This document shows, in pieces, positions 24,201 through 37,554 of a DNA stretch of 64,000 nt. Position 1 is the stretch's first letter; each line of letters starts with the position of its first letter. The notes under the pieces were generated by a model, which saw nothing but the letters and a program-made list of their open reading frames with translations, searched no databases and was not told the origin of the DNA. The stretch spans positions 14,699,001-14,763,000 of the forward strand of contig OX419758.1 in assembly GCA_948567375.1 (NCBI GenBank), written 5' to 3'. The translations under genes were made by a program, and so were the position numbers. The stretch is from Lunularia cruciata. Its lineage: Eukaryota > Streptophyta > Marchantiopsida > Lunulariales > Lunulariaceae.

Positions 24201-24928
24201 GCCTCCTTTAGTGCTTTGCATTCTGTGAGTTTATGGTTTATGGTTTATGGCATAAAGTGTGTATGCTTCTTGTGCAGGGCATTTTTCACTTAAACTTTTT
24301 TCATTTCTTCAGACGTCTCTGAAGATATGGACTTCATTCTTTGTATTTCCAGTCATTATTCGTCCTTATTGTATCCTTCTTAAACTCAGGTGCAGAAGTA
24401 ATTAGAAGCCTTTAAACCTACGAAGATCTCAAATACGAAAATGAATTGGAGATAAAAAGCTTATGAGAATAACAAACTAGCCCCTTATTTACAGATTACC
24501 GCACCAACAACCGTTGTTGGTAGTTGGTCGTGGTAGGGATACGCACAGTAATCCACGTACGCGGTTCTCCTTGATGGATGCAGTTACAGGAGACATTGAG
24601 TGAACGGAGCACCTCGAGGACCTCAAGAGGATTGACATCGAAGCAAACGACCCGAAGAGAAGAGGAGCTCCCGATCGATCAATCGTTCATTCTAGAGGTT
24701 AGAAGCCTTCACGAGCAAGAAACCCCCAGCTTCAGGTCAAGCGCAGAAAAGAGAAAGTACTCAGAGCCTAAAAGGGGATTAGATTGCCTCGGAAATCCAC
24801 ACAAAGCTTGAACACTTTGAGCGACTGTTCGACTGTCAGGAGGAGGGATTCACAGAGTTCTCACTTTTGTGGGGTTTTTTACAATTGCGCTTCGCAGTTT
24901 GAGCCAGAGGTTTTTTAGGAGGGAAGCA
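21264..24928. other. AT-rich intergenic stretch
   Basis: 21400-22000 and 23080-23600 are very AT-rich. Frames at 22382-22832 (plus, two overlapping) and 23588-23902 (both strands open) match no family I know. A short run of about three GTTTATG units occurs at about 24230-24250. The last few hundred bases should contain the promoter of the lipocalin gene. Confidence 0.4.
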
Positions 24929-25876
24929 ATGGAGACAGTGAAGAATGTGGACTTGGAGAGGTACGCTGGGAGGTGGTACGAAATTGCATGCATGCAGTCG
25001 AGGTTTCAGCCGAAGAGTGGGACGAATACTAGGGCTACGTATACTTTGAATCCTGACAAGACAGTACATGTTTTGAATGAGACTTGGATGGATGGGAAGA
25101 GGAGTTATATTGTCGGAAATGCATGGAAGGCGGACCCCAAAAGTGAAGATGCGAAATTGAAAGTGAGGTTTTGGGTGCCTCCTTTCTTGCCGGTGTTCCC
25201 TGTAACTGGAGATTATTGGGTTTTGGCTCTGGACTTCGAGAATTACCAATATGCTCTTGTTGGCCAGCCTTCAAGGTCTTACTTGTGGGTAAGCACATGT
25301 TCCTCTTTGGACCCCAATTCTTTTCTGAACTTTAGACCTCCTCATCTGAATTTGCCATGCCTTTGTGCGGGTCACTGCGGGTGCTCGCGTACAGGTTCCT
25401 TGACTCGACTCAATAATGTGTAGTATAGACAGGAAAACGTCCAGTTTTGCTGCGTGGTTCATCTTGTGGCCCTGGATTCAGAGTGTTAATGAGATTCAAA
25501 GAGACATCGTATGTGAGCATGCTGCCGGTGCCTACAAATGGGTTCCTTGAATCAGCTCCCCATTATGGCTTGTATTACCATGAGAACTTCGGATTTGGTT
25601 CTTTGCTTTTCTTGTTTAATCCACTTTCTCTGTGGCCATGGAACTTGTATGGATTGATGAACTGATTTACTTATGTCTTTGCAGGTGTTGAGTAGGAATC
25701 CAACGTTAAGCGAGGAGATTTACCAGAATCTGCTGGAGCAAGCGACGAAACAGGGTTATGATGTAAGCAAGTTAGTGAAAACCGCACACCCGGAAGGAGT
25801 TGACATTGACCAAGCGAAAGATGAGTCCACAGATAAGAAAGGATTCTGGTGGTTGAAGGCGGCTTTTGGGAAATGA
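24929..25876 (+). CDS. TIL: Temperature-induced lipocalin (TIL), 2 exons
   Basis: Plant TILs are small membrane-associated lipocalins that protect against heat, cold and oxidative stress, probably by binding lipophilic ligands. Exon 1 is 24929-25288 (120 codons, phase 0, donor GTAAGC). Exon 2 is 25685-25876 (acceptor TTTGCAG), giving 183 aa in total, close to Arabidopsis TIL. The lipocalin signature GRWYEIA lies near residue 14. RATYTLNPD, HVLNETW, the Pro-rich loop VPPFLPVFPVTGDYW (a hallmark of TIL) and QPSRSYLW|VLSR across the splice junction follow. The C-terminus ends FWWLKAAFGK, like the TIL end WWFKSLFGK. There is no signal peptide. An in-frame ATG at 24869 would add 20 residues (a basic, hydrophobic stretch); the shorter start matches known TILs better. 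The intron is 396 bp, and no break is seen. Confidence 0.95.
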
Positions 25877-26078
25877 GCAGGTCTTTAACGTCTTCACAAG
25901 TGGAGTCTCAGTGCTCTCAGTCCTTTATGTGCAGAGCTTGTAACAATCTGCCTTTAGATTTTGGTTCTACAGTGTATCATATGACGGTATATACCGCTCT
26001 TGCCAATGTGTAGTCATTTCGTTGAGGTATTGTCGATTACGGATGGGTGCAATGACACTTGTGCATGTTCGTGTTAGA

Positions 26079-26124
26079 ATCATCAGAGATTGTCCCTGTC
26101 CTATCATCGGAGATCACCCTGTCC
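26079..26124. repeat. Short tandem duplication (about 23 bp x2)
   Basis: Two adjacent units of the form ATCATC(A/G)GAGAT...CCCTGTCC occur in non-coding DNA downstream of the lipocalin gene. Confidence 0.5.
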
Positions 26125-26927
26125 ATTGGATTATCTGGCGATCTCCGAAGTGTCACTAGGAAAGGCACCCGTCCGTAATTTGCAGCCACGAGGCCTGGTC
26201 TTTTAAGTTCGGCAGCACACGTGTAACTGTAACTTTCCTGGTAAATATTGTCTCTGAAATTTCAATTGTGGCAATTATCAATCTCCTGAGATCAATTTCC
26301 CCCCTTTACTTCCTTGAATCCCTCGTGAACGTCTTGTTGTTGATCTGAACTTAATTGTAGCTTTAGAGCAGCACACGGGTGTGCAAGTAACTCTACTTTA
26401 ACCACAGCATCTCTCAGCGGTTTATGAGTTCAGAGTTGATGCTAATGAGAAGAAAGGGGATATTGTTGATCAACACCTTTCTCAATATTCAAGAAGCACT
26501 GTATCCGGAATGCGCCAAGTCACTGATATGTATACAACATATGAAACATAAGTTGTGGCACATATGAATTCACTGAGATACAACCATATGTCACAGAAAA
26601 TACCATCCACCGCAACCAGGGGATATCAATAATGACAAGATTCATGTAGCTCCAAGATTGTCATCATCGTCAGACCCAAAGAATACGTATCGAGGTGGAT
26701 GTAAAGCAGTGCTCTCCCAATAAAATGGCACAAAATTTACAGCCGAGAAGTAAGCAGGATTATGGACGCAAGGCATTGCTCTCCGATATAGTTGTGTGTA
26801 AAGTCATTACCTTGCCCCTCGGACTGAGGATGTGCCTGTGGATCTAAACAAATGGTTTACAGGTAACTTGTTAGGGAAGGAGTTTTACGAAAATGGAAAT
26901 ACCTCTCTTTTCCATGAAATGAGGTGT

Positions 26928-27085
26928 ACCTCGCGTTTTATGACTGACTGATTTCGTACATCAGTCATAAAACGCGAGGTCACTAATGTGCACGCACAGA
27001 ACGCTGTGGTCTACACACTGCTTCTTAGGACAGGCACTGAATATGATAGTGTATGATTGCGCGTTTTATGACTGATGTACGAAAT
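26928..27085. repeat. Nested perfect inverted repeats (foldback or MITE-like)
   Basis: A 20-bp arm at 26928-26947 (ACCTCGCGTTTTATGACTGA) is perfectly complementary to 26961-26980 across a 13-nt loop. The right half plus loop (26951-26976) is in turn perfectly complementary to 27060-27085 (26 bp) across 83 bp. No transposase is present. This fits a foldback element or a remnant of a MITE. Confidence 0.75.
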
Positions 27086-28160
27086 TCGGCTGAAGAAATA
27101 GGGGGACAATAAGTAAGCATACACATATGAACAACCATTCAAGTTTAAGTCCACGACTGAGTGGCCAGCAGACACGCTATGTTTGTGACCTCAGTATCAT
27201 TCACATCGCGGAATCTGCTCAGTGGATCCACCAACCAATCCACAGTTCGAGGAACGCAAATGCGTACGAGGATGTGAACGTTAAATTTTGTCAGTTTGTT
27301 GTCTATTATAAGGGGGATAGTTCAGAACAGTAAGGGTATGAGTTGAATGATTGTTTTTAGCCTTTTCATTGAGTATGCCAGTATTCCAGGTTATGATGGG
27401 TTGTAGGTTATGATATTAAAATTTTTAAAATTCTAATTATTTATTTTAAATTATGAGGAGGTAAGTAAAGTTATGGATGCGTATAGTTTTAACGATTTTG
27501 AGAATGCAAAACAACCTGCGTACGAGGACATAAAGCTTAATCTTGTCATTTTGTTTTGTTTTGTTTATCATAAGGGAAATAGATAAGAGCAGTAAGTGTT
27601 ACGAGTTGAATTATTATTTTGCAAGTGCTATAGGTTATGATGGGCTACGGAACTTTAAAATTTTTTTTTTCTTTGTATTAAAAATTAACGAAAAAGTAAA
27701 TTATGGATGTTTATAATTTTGAAAGTTATACTTTGGTAATTCATGTTTCATATGAATAAGTAAAGTATTATTCAGTATTTTACTTATTCAGGTGAGGTGT
27801 GATATGACAGATCCGTGCTTTTGCAAATTAAGAGAAATACAAGATGAAGCTTTTCCTATTACTTTTGTTATTGTATCTTCACTTTCCTATGTGAGCATTT
27901 AGAGAAATGTAAGATACAACATATTCAATGTATTACATACTTCTTATCTCGCAACAGTAAAGATGGGTGTGGAAAAGATGCACAAGATTATAATTGGGAT
28001 TATTTATGATCCAATTTTTTTATGTCCGTATGTATCGTATGTATGTAAGTAAGTAGTCAAGGGATATCATTAGAGTGGTAGAACCGATCTTCGGGGTGAC
28101 GTGACTTTTGGGGTGGAACTAACACTCATGGAGAAAAAGGTTCTTAAGGGGGGAGAGGCC

Positions 28161-28433
28161 TTTGCATGAAGTGAGCCATCACTCTCACTACCAAGAGCTT
28201 AGTTAGACTATATCTTTCATGATAATGACTATTAATTGCTCTTTTCTATCATGCATCACAATGGATAACACTGTCCTCTTTTGGCAGTAGTTCCTACCTT
28301 TGACATGAAGTGAGCCATCACTACCAAGAGCTTAGTTAGACTATATATTTCATGAGAGTGATTATTAATTGCTCTTTTCTGTCATGCACCACAATGTGTA
28401 ACATTATCCTCTTTTGGTAATAGTTCCTATCCA
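28161..28433 (+). repeat. Tandem duplication of about 135 bp
   Basis: 28161-28298 and 28299-28433 are diverged direct copies. Both run from a CATGAAGTGAGCCATCAC block through CCAAGAGCTTAGTTAGAC to TAGTTCCTA. Neither copy is coding. Confidence 0.75.
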
Positions 28434-29184
28434 AGAGGTTAAACAGGCAACAATAAACAAAATGTGGCATTATGGCACTTTACCTTCACCATTAATTATT
28501 TCCAACCCGCATTCTCAAGGGAATGATTTATTCTTACCGTTTATACTATTAGTGCATCAACATCGGGTTGTCACAACACTCCAACTTGAGCACAAGTAGC
28601 ATGAAGAACTTTCCACTATTTGTATATTATTGACCAAAAAAAATATAAGTTAATGGTTAAGTAAGACAAGATGAGTTTGAGGCAAAGGACTATGTTGTAC
28701 TATGAGGTAATTATAGCACCTTGAGGTTAAGTAAGAAGATATGTTTAATATTGTGATGTGGGATATTGATATGAAGTACTGTCATTGATTGGGCATATAG
28801 CAATAAGTATGAATTATGTTGACAAGACGTGTTGTATCAGATTTGAATAGCAGTGCCAAGAGGACAGTCAATGTTGATAAGGTCATAAGAATTGCATGAT
28901 GTCATACATGAGAAGTCTGAGGACTGATTGAAGACCCGTCACCAAAATGCCTAAGAAGGGAGGCCAACCTAAGTCAATGTGCTGAAACATTTGAAGTCCC
29001 TAGATTGAAAAGTGGGAGATGGAGGCCAGGCAGGCAAAGTTAGTCAAATTGTAGCTAATGTTTTTTCTCTAGAATTGGGAAGTAAGTTTTCCTTGGATCT
29101 TGCATGAGATGATTGATGGAGAATGGATGGTAGTCAAAAGATACAAGGTAATCAGCAAGCATGGGATTTACATGATTGAGTAAT

Positions 29185-32054
29185 TGTAATAATATGGAGT
29201 TTAGCGACAAATTTAGTTAGGGCTAATGAAGTAGCGAATAGGCCAAATTAGCCTACAATATTCCAAAAATATCTAGGAAGCTTCCTGACTAGCTTAGCTT
29301 GCACCCCAAGTAGGTAACTTCTAGAAGAAAGTTTCTAGAAGCTTCCAACTAGCTTAGCTTGCATGCCAAGTAGGCAACTTCTAGAAAGAAATTTCTTAAG
29401 AAACTTCTTGGTTAACTTAGCTTGCACTCCAAGAAAGTGGCTCAAGGAAGCTTCTTGAGAAGCTTCTCAAGAGCCTTGTATGCTCCCTATAAATATCAAA
29501 GCCAAAGCTCATGCCAGACATTTGGAGTTCCCCACACTCAAGTGTCCCAATGTGATCTTCCATTCTCCTATTTTTCTCCTCAATCTTGGTCTTTTACATT
29601 GGTATCATAGTAGGAATGAGATGGATGGAATTTATGGACCACCAAATCCATTTTTGCCAAACCATAGGGATTTTTATGTCCAAGTACTACCCAAGCATCA
29701 TTTCACATAATTCATCACCTCATGCTTTGGGCAGGATTTTTTGAATACAATCACCTTATCCGAGGAACCCTTGGTACTTCCGATTGTAACCTATGGAGAA
29801 TGATGGACATGTTGCATCTATGTGCTAATAAAGTAGATATGTTGGGGGTGGTGTAATAGAGTAGTAACCATGGTGGCAATGCTTGAGGTGATCATTGCTA
29901 TGTAGCAACAAATTGGGCACTTTACTCAATTGTTGGATGAACAAGATCGTCATGATAAGAGTACATAGAGAGAGTACTAATTCAAGAAGAAGAAGATTGA
30001 ATCTAATTCCCAAAAGCTAAGGTTTTTGAAGGTAAGAATCTCTTGGGTGTAGTAGAGAATTGTATGTTTGACTATGAATGTTATTTCAAAGCTACCAATC
30101 TTCAAGATGAATGGAAATAGATTCTTTTGGCTTCCAATCAATTGGATGGAGTAGCAAAGCTACGGTGGCAATTCTGAGTAGAGCAAGCTGAAAGGCAAAT
30201 TGTTGCACTAATCTTGACATGGGCAAAATTCAAGAGTGCATCAATTGGTCAATTCCAAGCTATAAATACCACACAAGATACATGAGATAGGTTGGCAAAG
30301 TTGAAGCAGATTGGTCTATAAGAAGTTACGTCATGTAATTCTAGAACACCATCATGGAAATTCCAAATATACTAGAAGGTTAAGTTGTGGATTGATTTGT
30401 GAGGAGCTTGAAGTCATGAACCAAATTAGAGATAATTATGCAAGAGCCACAACACTTGGAGGAAGCCATGCAATTGGCCGAATGCTTTGATTTCTTGGTT
30501 GCAACAACTTGGTCTCTACCTTGACCTCCATAAAACCTACCAATACATGGGTGGAGGAGCTTGCATCAATGGAGATTGATGCCATTCAACCAAGACCATT
30601 TGGCATTGTAGATAGAGAAAAATTACGACAAAATGGTGGTCGTTTCTATTGTCACCAAATTGGACATTATGTTGCTTAATGTCCACTCAAGAATGGACAA
30701 CCTAGACAAGTTGCCCAAATGGAGTTTGTAGAGTAGAATGATCTGGGAAACAAGGAATCCCTGTAGGAGATTTTGAGCCACCTATTGTGAACGTGATTAG
30801 TTCTAATGGGATTGAAGGCTTGACCTATGCAAGTTTACTTCACTTGCAAGGTATGATATCTGATCATGGTTGTAGGATTTTGGTTGTAGGATTTTGGTTG
30901 ATTCTTGAAGTTTAGAAAATTGCTTGTCCATGCAATTAGCAAAGGAATTATGTATTCCTATCAAGCCAATAATTGGAAATAGATGGATGGTGGACGGTAG
31001 AAGTGTTTTGCATTCCATACCTTGGATCTTGTTACCTTCAAGATTGAGAAAGAGTAAATAGAGTGTATGAAGTTTGTAGTGGCACCTCTACACTATGATG
31101 TCATTCTAGGTCTACCTTGGCTTGAACTATCATAAGGTTCAATTTGATTGGAGCTAATGACAAATTCAAGTACAACACCAAGTTAAGAATTTCCAATAAG
31201 ATTGTCTTACACTCTTTGAGTAAGACACCTAAAGAATAGTGAGTCCTAAGATGAGAAGTTTGTCAAGAAAGCAGCTATAGAGCAAACTTTGAAGGAAGTC
31301 CCAAGATAGGAAGCTTGTCAAGAAAGCAACCAAAGAGCAAGCTTTGAAGAAAGATAAGTCTCAAGATGGGAAGTTTATCAAGAAAGCAACCATAGAGTAA
31401 GCTTTTAAGGAAGATAAGTCCCTAGATGAGAAGTTTGTGAGTGAAATAGCTATAGAGCAAGCTTTGGAGGAAGATATGTTTGTTTTGTAGTGTGGATCAA
31501 GCCAATTACACAAGGAGAATCTGAGGAGGGTTAGGAGTCTCATCAAGCAATAGTTGATCAAATAGTTCAAGAGTTTGTGGACGTGTTTCCAGATGATCTG
31601 CCAAAAGGGATTACCCTCCAATTGTGGTATGCCCTTCAAGATTGAGTTATTGCTAGAGACTACTCTAATGAGTAGACCAATTTATTGGCTCTCACCAAAG
31701 GAGTTAGAAGAGTTGCAAACAACACTTATAGACTTGTTGGAGAAGGATTTCATACAACATAGTACATCTCCTTGGGGAGCATTGGTACTATTTGTTCTAA
31801 AGAAGGATGAAGGACTCAATTTTTGTATGATTATTATGGGCTCAATAAATAAATAATGAAGAATGCATATCTCTTGCCTTGAATTGATGACTTGCTTGAT
31901 TAATTGAGTGGAGCATGATACTTCTCCAAGTTAGATCTTTGCAACAATTATTGGAAAATCTTCCTTGATAGGGAGGATGTGCAAAAGATTACCTTTTGCA
32001 AAAAGTATGAGCATGTTGAATGGAGAGTTCTACCTTTTGGGCTCACTAATGCTT
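29185..32054 (+). mobile_element. Element A, left part: old Ty3/Gypsy chromovirus copy
   Basis: This is a diverged relative of element C. Its 5' LTR is about 29185-29598 (starts TGTAAT, ends TTTTACA) and is followed by a primer-binding-site remnant resembling the initiator-tRNA-Met type. Gag, protease and the first part of the reverse transcriptase are recognisable by similarity to C. It is an old fossil, much decayed, with very many breaks. It is cut off within the reverse transcriptase where insert B begins, and the same element resumes at 41545. Confidence 0.85.
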
Positions 32055-32546
32055 TTGTGACAAGCCAAGTATCACTTTTGTGGTAATCAGGTAAATAAAG
32101 TTTGTTCTATAAAGATATGAGTCAGAAATGGTCAAATGCAAAGCAAACAAAAAATAACAATCTAATTCTTCTTCAGTTTGTCTTTAGTCTCTTAGATAGA
32201 AACCATACCCAGAAGAGAGTAAGAAGTATTGATCATAGTCTTATCGCCAAATTAGCACTTTATAATCACAATACTATCCAATCTTTCCAAACCAACTTCA
32301 ATTGTGATGATTCAGATTCTCCCAAAGATGACTACTTCACTACAAAACAACTTCATCTCAAAAGTGTGTTCCACTCTTCCACTGAAGGCACAACTTCCTC
32401 AAACAAAATTGATTCATAACAAACTCATGGTGCACTCACAAATGTAGAATACCACCAACAGTACAATTCCTCTCAGATCTATCAAGGCATTGCTTTGATT
32501 GCACTTCACTCAAGACCAAACACATAGAATGAACATCAAGGCTATG

Positions 32547-32969
32547 TGTAACAATATGGAGTTTAGTGACGAAGTTAGTTGAGCTTACGAAGTAGAGAAT
32601 AAGACAAAATAGCCTAGAATATTCTAGAAGCATCTAAGAAGCTTCTTAGGAAGCTTCCTAACTAGTTAACTTGCACCCTAAGCAGGTAGCTTCTAGAAGG
32701 AAGCTTCTAGAAGCTTCTAACTAGCTTAGCTTGCACGCCAAGTAGGCGGCTTCTAGAAGGAAGCTTCTTGAGAAGCTTCCTAGTTAACTTGGCTTGCACT
32801 CCAAGAAAGCGGCTCAAGGAAGCTTCTTGAGAAGCTTCAAGGGACTTGTATGATACCTATAAATACCAAGGCCGAAGCTCATGCTAGGCATTCGGAGTTT
32901 TCCCTCATTCAAGTGTCCCAATGTGAATTTCCATTCTCCTATTTCTCTCCTCGGTTTCGGTCTTTTACA
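32547..32969 (+). repeat. 5' LTR of element C with heat-shock-element-like arrays
   Basis: The U3 part contains repeated GAAGCTTC and TTCTAGAA modules. The run at 32700-32717 (GAAGCTTCTAGAAGCTTC) is a perfect four-unit alternating nGAAn/nTTCn array, the heat-shock-factor binding pattern. Looser pairs lie at about 32638-32657, 32760-32779 and 32818-32837. A TATA box (TATAAATA, 32858-32865) follows directly. The body of the LTR is built from about three diverged 65-bp subrepeats containing CTTGCAC and CCAAG blocks. Confidence 0.8.
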
Positions 32970-35900
32970 TTGGTATCAGAGCAGGAATGGGATGGATGGA
33001 ATTTATGGACCACCAAATCCACTTCCGCCAAACCATTGGGACTTTCATGTCCAAATATTACCAAAGCATCATTTCACACAGTTCATCACCTCACGCTTTG
33101 GGCAGGATTTTCTACATATGATCACCGTGTCAGAGGAACCCTTGATACTTCCAGTTGTGACTTATGGAGAACGGTGGACGTGTTGTATCTATGTGTTAAT
33201 CAACTAGATAAATTGAGGGTAGTGGATTAGGGTAGTAGCAATGGCCGCAATACCGGATGTTATCCTTGCAATGCAACAACAAATCGAGCATCTTACTCGA
33301 TTGTTGGATGAACGAGACCAGCAACGACGAGAACAGATAGACAGAGCGCCAGTTCGAGATGGAGAAGATCGCATTCAATTTCCGAAACCCAAGGTGTTTG
33401 AAGGCAAGAATGTTCCAGGCACAGTGGAAAATTTTGTGTTTGACTGTGAACGTTACTTTGAAGCCACCAATCTTCAAGACGAGCGGAACAAATTCTCTTG
33501 GCTTCTAGCCAGTTGGATGGCGTGGCAAAACTTTGGTGGCGATTCCAAGTAGAAAGAGCTGAACGACAAATTGTTACACCAATTTTGACATGGGCAGAAT
33601 TCAAGGATGCAATACTTGGTCGATTTCAGACTATAAATGCCACCCGAGCTGCACGAGATAAATTGGCGGAGTTGAGGCAGATTGGTTCGGTGAGAAGCTA
33701 CATCACACAATTTCAGAATATCATCATGCAAATTCCAGATATCCAAGAAGGTGAAGTTCTGGATCGATTTGTGCGAGGATTGAAGTCACGAACCAGATTG
33801 GAGGTGACCATGCGAGAGCCACAGAACGTAGAAGAAGCCATGCAATTGGCTGAGCGTTTTGATTCCTTAGTTGCAACAACTTGGTCTCGACCTCGACCTA
33901 CACAAAACCTACCCGTACCACGAGTGGAAGAACCGGTACCAATGGAGATTGATGCTATCCAGCGAAGACCACTTGGCACAGCAGATAGAGAAAGATTACG
34001 ACAAAATGGAGGTTGCTTTTATTGTCGCCAGTTGGGGCATCGCATTGCTGAATGTCCACTCAAGAATAGACAACCTCGACAAGTTGCCCAAGTGAAGATT
34101 GTGGAGCGGAATGATCCGGGAAACGAGGAATCCCAGTAGGAGATTTCGAGCCGCCTACTGGGAGCTTGATTAGTTCCAATGGGATTGAAGGCTCGACCTA
34201 TGCAAGTTTGCTTCACTTGCAAGGTATGATATCTAATCGGGGTTGTAGAATTTTGGTTGATTCTGGAAGTTCAGAGAATTGCATATCTATGCAAGTGGCA
34301 AAGGAATTGGGTATTCCTATCAAGCCAGTGATTGGAAGTAGTTTGATGATGGCGGATGGTAGAAAGGGTTCTGCATTCCGCACCTTGCATCCTGTTACCT
34401 TCAAGATTGGGAAGGAGTATTTGGAGTGTATGAGGTTCGTAGTGGCACCTCTACATTATGATATCATTCTAGGTCTACCTTGGCTTGAATGTCATAAGGT
34501 TCAATTTGATTGGACCCGACACCAAATTCAAGTACAACACCAAGGTAGGAATTTCCGATTAGGTTGTCTGGCACCTCTGAGTAAGACACCTAAGAATAGT
34601 CAGTCCCAAGATGGGAAGTTTGTCGAGAAGGTAGCCATAGAGCGAATCTGGAAGGGAGATGAGTCCCAAGATGGGAAGTTTGCCAGGAAGGCAACCATGG
34701 AGCAAGCTTGGAAGAGAGATGAGTCCCTAGAAGGGAAGTTTGTGAATGAAGCAGCCATAGAGCAAGCTTTGGAGGACGATAAGTCTGTATTTGCGGTGTG
34801 GATCAAGCCGATTGCACAAGAACAATCTGAGGAGGGCCAAGTGCCGCATCAAGCAATGGTTGATCGGATAGTTCAGGAGTTTGCAGATGTGTTTCCGGAT
34901 GATCTGCCAAAGGGATTACCCTCCGATCGAGGTATGCCCTTCAAGATCGAGTTATTGCCAGGGAGTACTCCAGTGAGTAGACCAATCTATCGGCTCTCAC
35001 CAAAGGAGTTGGAGGAGTTGCGAACAACACTTACAGAGTTGTTGGAGAAGGATTTCATACGACATAGTACCTCTCCGTGGGGAGCACCGGTACTATTTGT
35101 TCCAAAGAAGGATGGAGGACTTCGTTTCTGTATTGATTACCGTGGGCTCAATAAGCAAACCGTGAAGAATGCATATCCCTTGCCTCGGATCGATGACCTG
35201 CTTGATCAACTAAGTGGAGCACGCTACTTTTCCAAGCTGGATCTTCGTAGCGGCTATTGGCAAATTCCTATTGAAGGAGAGGACGTGCAAAAGACTGCTT
35301 TTCGCACAAGGTATGGACATTTTGAGTGGAGAGTTCTACCTTTTGGACTCACTAATGCTCCAGCAGTCTTCATGGATCAGATGCATCGAGTGTTGGAGGG
35401 ACTATTAGATCGGTCCGTGGTGGTGTTCTTAGATGATATCTTAATCTATAGCAGGACAGGGGCAAAACATGTGAATCATGTGCGAGAAGTCCTAAGACGA
35501 CTACGATGGTGGAAATTTTACTGCAAGAAGTCAAAGTGTGCTTTTTGGCAGAAGGAGGTTACCTTCTTGGGTCATAAGATCTCATCAGAGGGGATCAAGA
35601 TAGAAGAAGAGAAGATCAAGGCCATTACTGATTGGCCTACCCCAAAGGATGCTACAGAAGTACGAGCATTCAATGGACTGGCCAGTTTTTATCGACGATT
35701 CATCCACTATTATGCTCACGTGGCTGCACCATTGACTGACCTCTTGGGAAAGAACTCGAGCTTCCAGTGGACCACCAAGCATGAAGAAGCATTCCAGAAG
35801 TTAAAGCATATGGTGTCTTCAAGACCTATTCTTCAACCATATGATCCTCAACTACCTTGTGTGGTTGATTTTGATGCTTCTAACTTTGCAATTGGAGCTG

Positions 35901-37554
35901 TGTTGCAACAAGAATTTCCAGATGGACTACATCCAATTGCCTTTGTGTCTCGCCGACTAAATACAGCGGAAAGAAATTACTCTGCTCGGGATCGGGAACA
36001 ACTTGCAATGGTATATGCCACCAAGGTATGGAGGCATTATCTCTTGGGGAAACAAGTGATCATGCAAACTGATCACAAGCCATTGTTGCAGACCTTACAC
36101 CTAGAGCACATGAAGAGTCGACATCATCGATGGGAAGAGCAACTCCAATTGTTCGACATCAAACTTGAGTACAAACCAGGTCGGTTCCATGTCATCCCTG
36201 ATGCTCTATCACGACGACCTGATTTGAAGTCTCTTCCTCTCATCACGGCAGCAATTACAACGGTGTCAATTGATCCCAAGATTCATAACGAGTTTCGGTT
36301 AGCCCTACAGCAAGATCCCTTCTTCCAAATGGTACACGGTCGTCTAACAGCACGTGACAAGGAGTACAACACCTTCTCCTTCAAGGAAGGCCTTTTATTC
36401 CATGCAAACCAGATCTATGTTCCAACCAAAGGTGATCTTCGACTTGTGCGCCTTCAAGAAGCCCATGATTTACCAATAGCTGGTCACATGGGAGTGGAGA
36501 AGACCTTGGGCACCCTCCAATGCCAATGGTGGTGGCCCAACATGACACGAGATGTTCGAGACTTTGTCCGATCATGTGAGAGTTGCCAACGGAACAAGGC
36601 CAGCAACCAGAAGCCGAGTGGACTCCTTCAACCACTCGCCATTCCATCCGCTCGTTGGGAGCATGTGAGCTTGGATCTCATCACATCCTTGCCAAAGACA
36701 AAACAAGGACACACGGCAATTGTGGTGTTTGTGGATAAGCTTAGTAAGCAAATCCACTTGGCACCAACCTGTGATACCGTGGATGCTCCAACCTTAGCAC
36801 AAATCTACTTCGACAATGTCTTCAAGCATCATGGGATGCCACGTGTACTCATCTCCGACCGTGATCCTCGATTTACCAGGAAGTTTTGGCAAGCACTCTT
36901 CCAGATACTCGGCACCAAGCTTGCTTTGTCCACGGCCTATCATCCTCAAACTGATGGACAAACCAAACGTGCCAATCGAACATTGGAGGATATGTTGCGG
37001 GCCTTTGTTCAATGTCCACCATACCAACTGGGATGAATGTCTTGCAGCTGCAGAATTTGCCTACAACAATTCCAAACAGGCAAGCACTGGATTTTCTCCC
37101 TTCTTTCTCAATTTTGGCCAAGATCCGCTTGTTCCAGATTCTCTTCTTGCTCCCCCTCCCTCTCAGGTTCCTCATACTTCTACATTCTTGACCACTATAT
37201 CCCAATCTCTCCAACAAGCCAAATCTCACCTCCTTGTTGCTCAGAATCGCCAAAAACAATATGCAGACCATCATCGTCGTGATCTCACCTTTGAAGTTGG
37301 TGATAAAGTCATGCTATCCTCTAGTAACCTCCCTCTCCCACTTGATACCCAAGTTTGTAAACTTGCTCCTAATTGGATAGGACCCTTTGATATCACCCAC
37401 ATTATCTCTCCTGTTGCTTATCGTCTTGCCTTACCTTGTCACATGCGTATCCATCCTGTCTTTCATATTTCCAAGTTGAAACCCTTTGTTCCTAACCCTT
37501 CTTCCTTTTCCTCTCGAGTCCAACTTCCCCCTCTTCCTGTCCCTATCAATGATC

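Larger units (their letters stand above)
25877..29184. other. Intergenic stretch with small repeats
   Basis: No gene was recognised. The stretch contains a diverged short tandem pair (26079-26124), an inverted-repeat cluster (26928-27085), AT-rich DNA from about 27400 to 28050, and a tandem duplication (28161-28433). From about 28900 the text looks like decayed repeat DNA (an ATGCCTAAGAAGGGAGGCC block) leading up to the old LTR at 29185. Confidence 0.4.

Noticed and set aside
24225-24255. Short run of GTTTATG units considered as telomere-like repeat
   Set aside because: It does not match the plant telomere unit TTTAGGG and has only about three units.
28075-28140. ATTAGAGTGGTAGAACC considered as an LTR primer binding site
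   Set aside because: The similarity to the initiator-tRNA type is weak, and no LTR end or gag follows.
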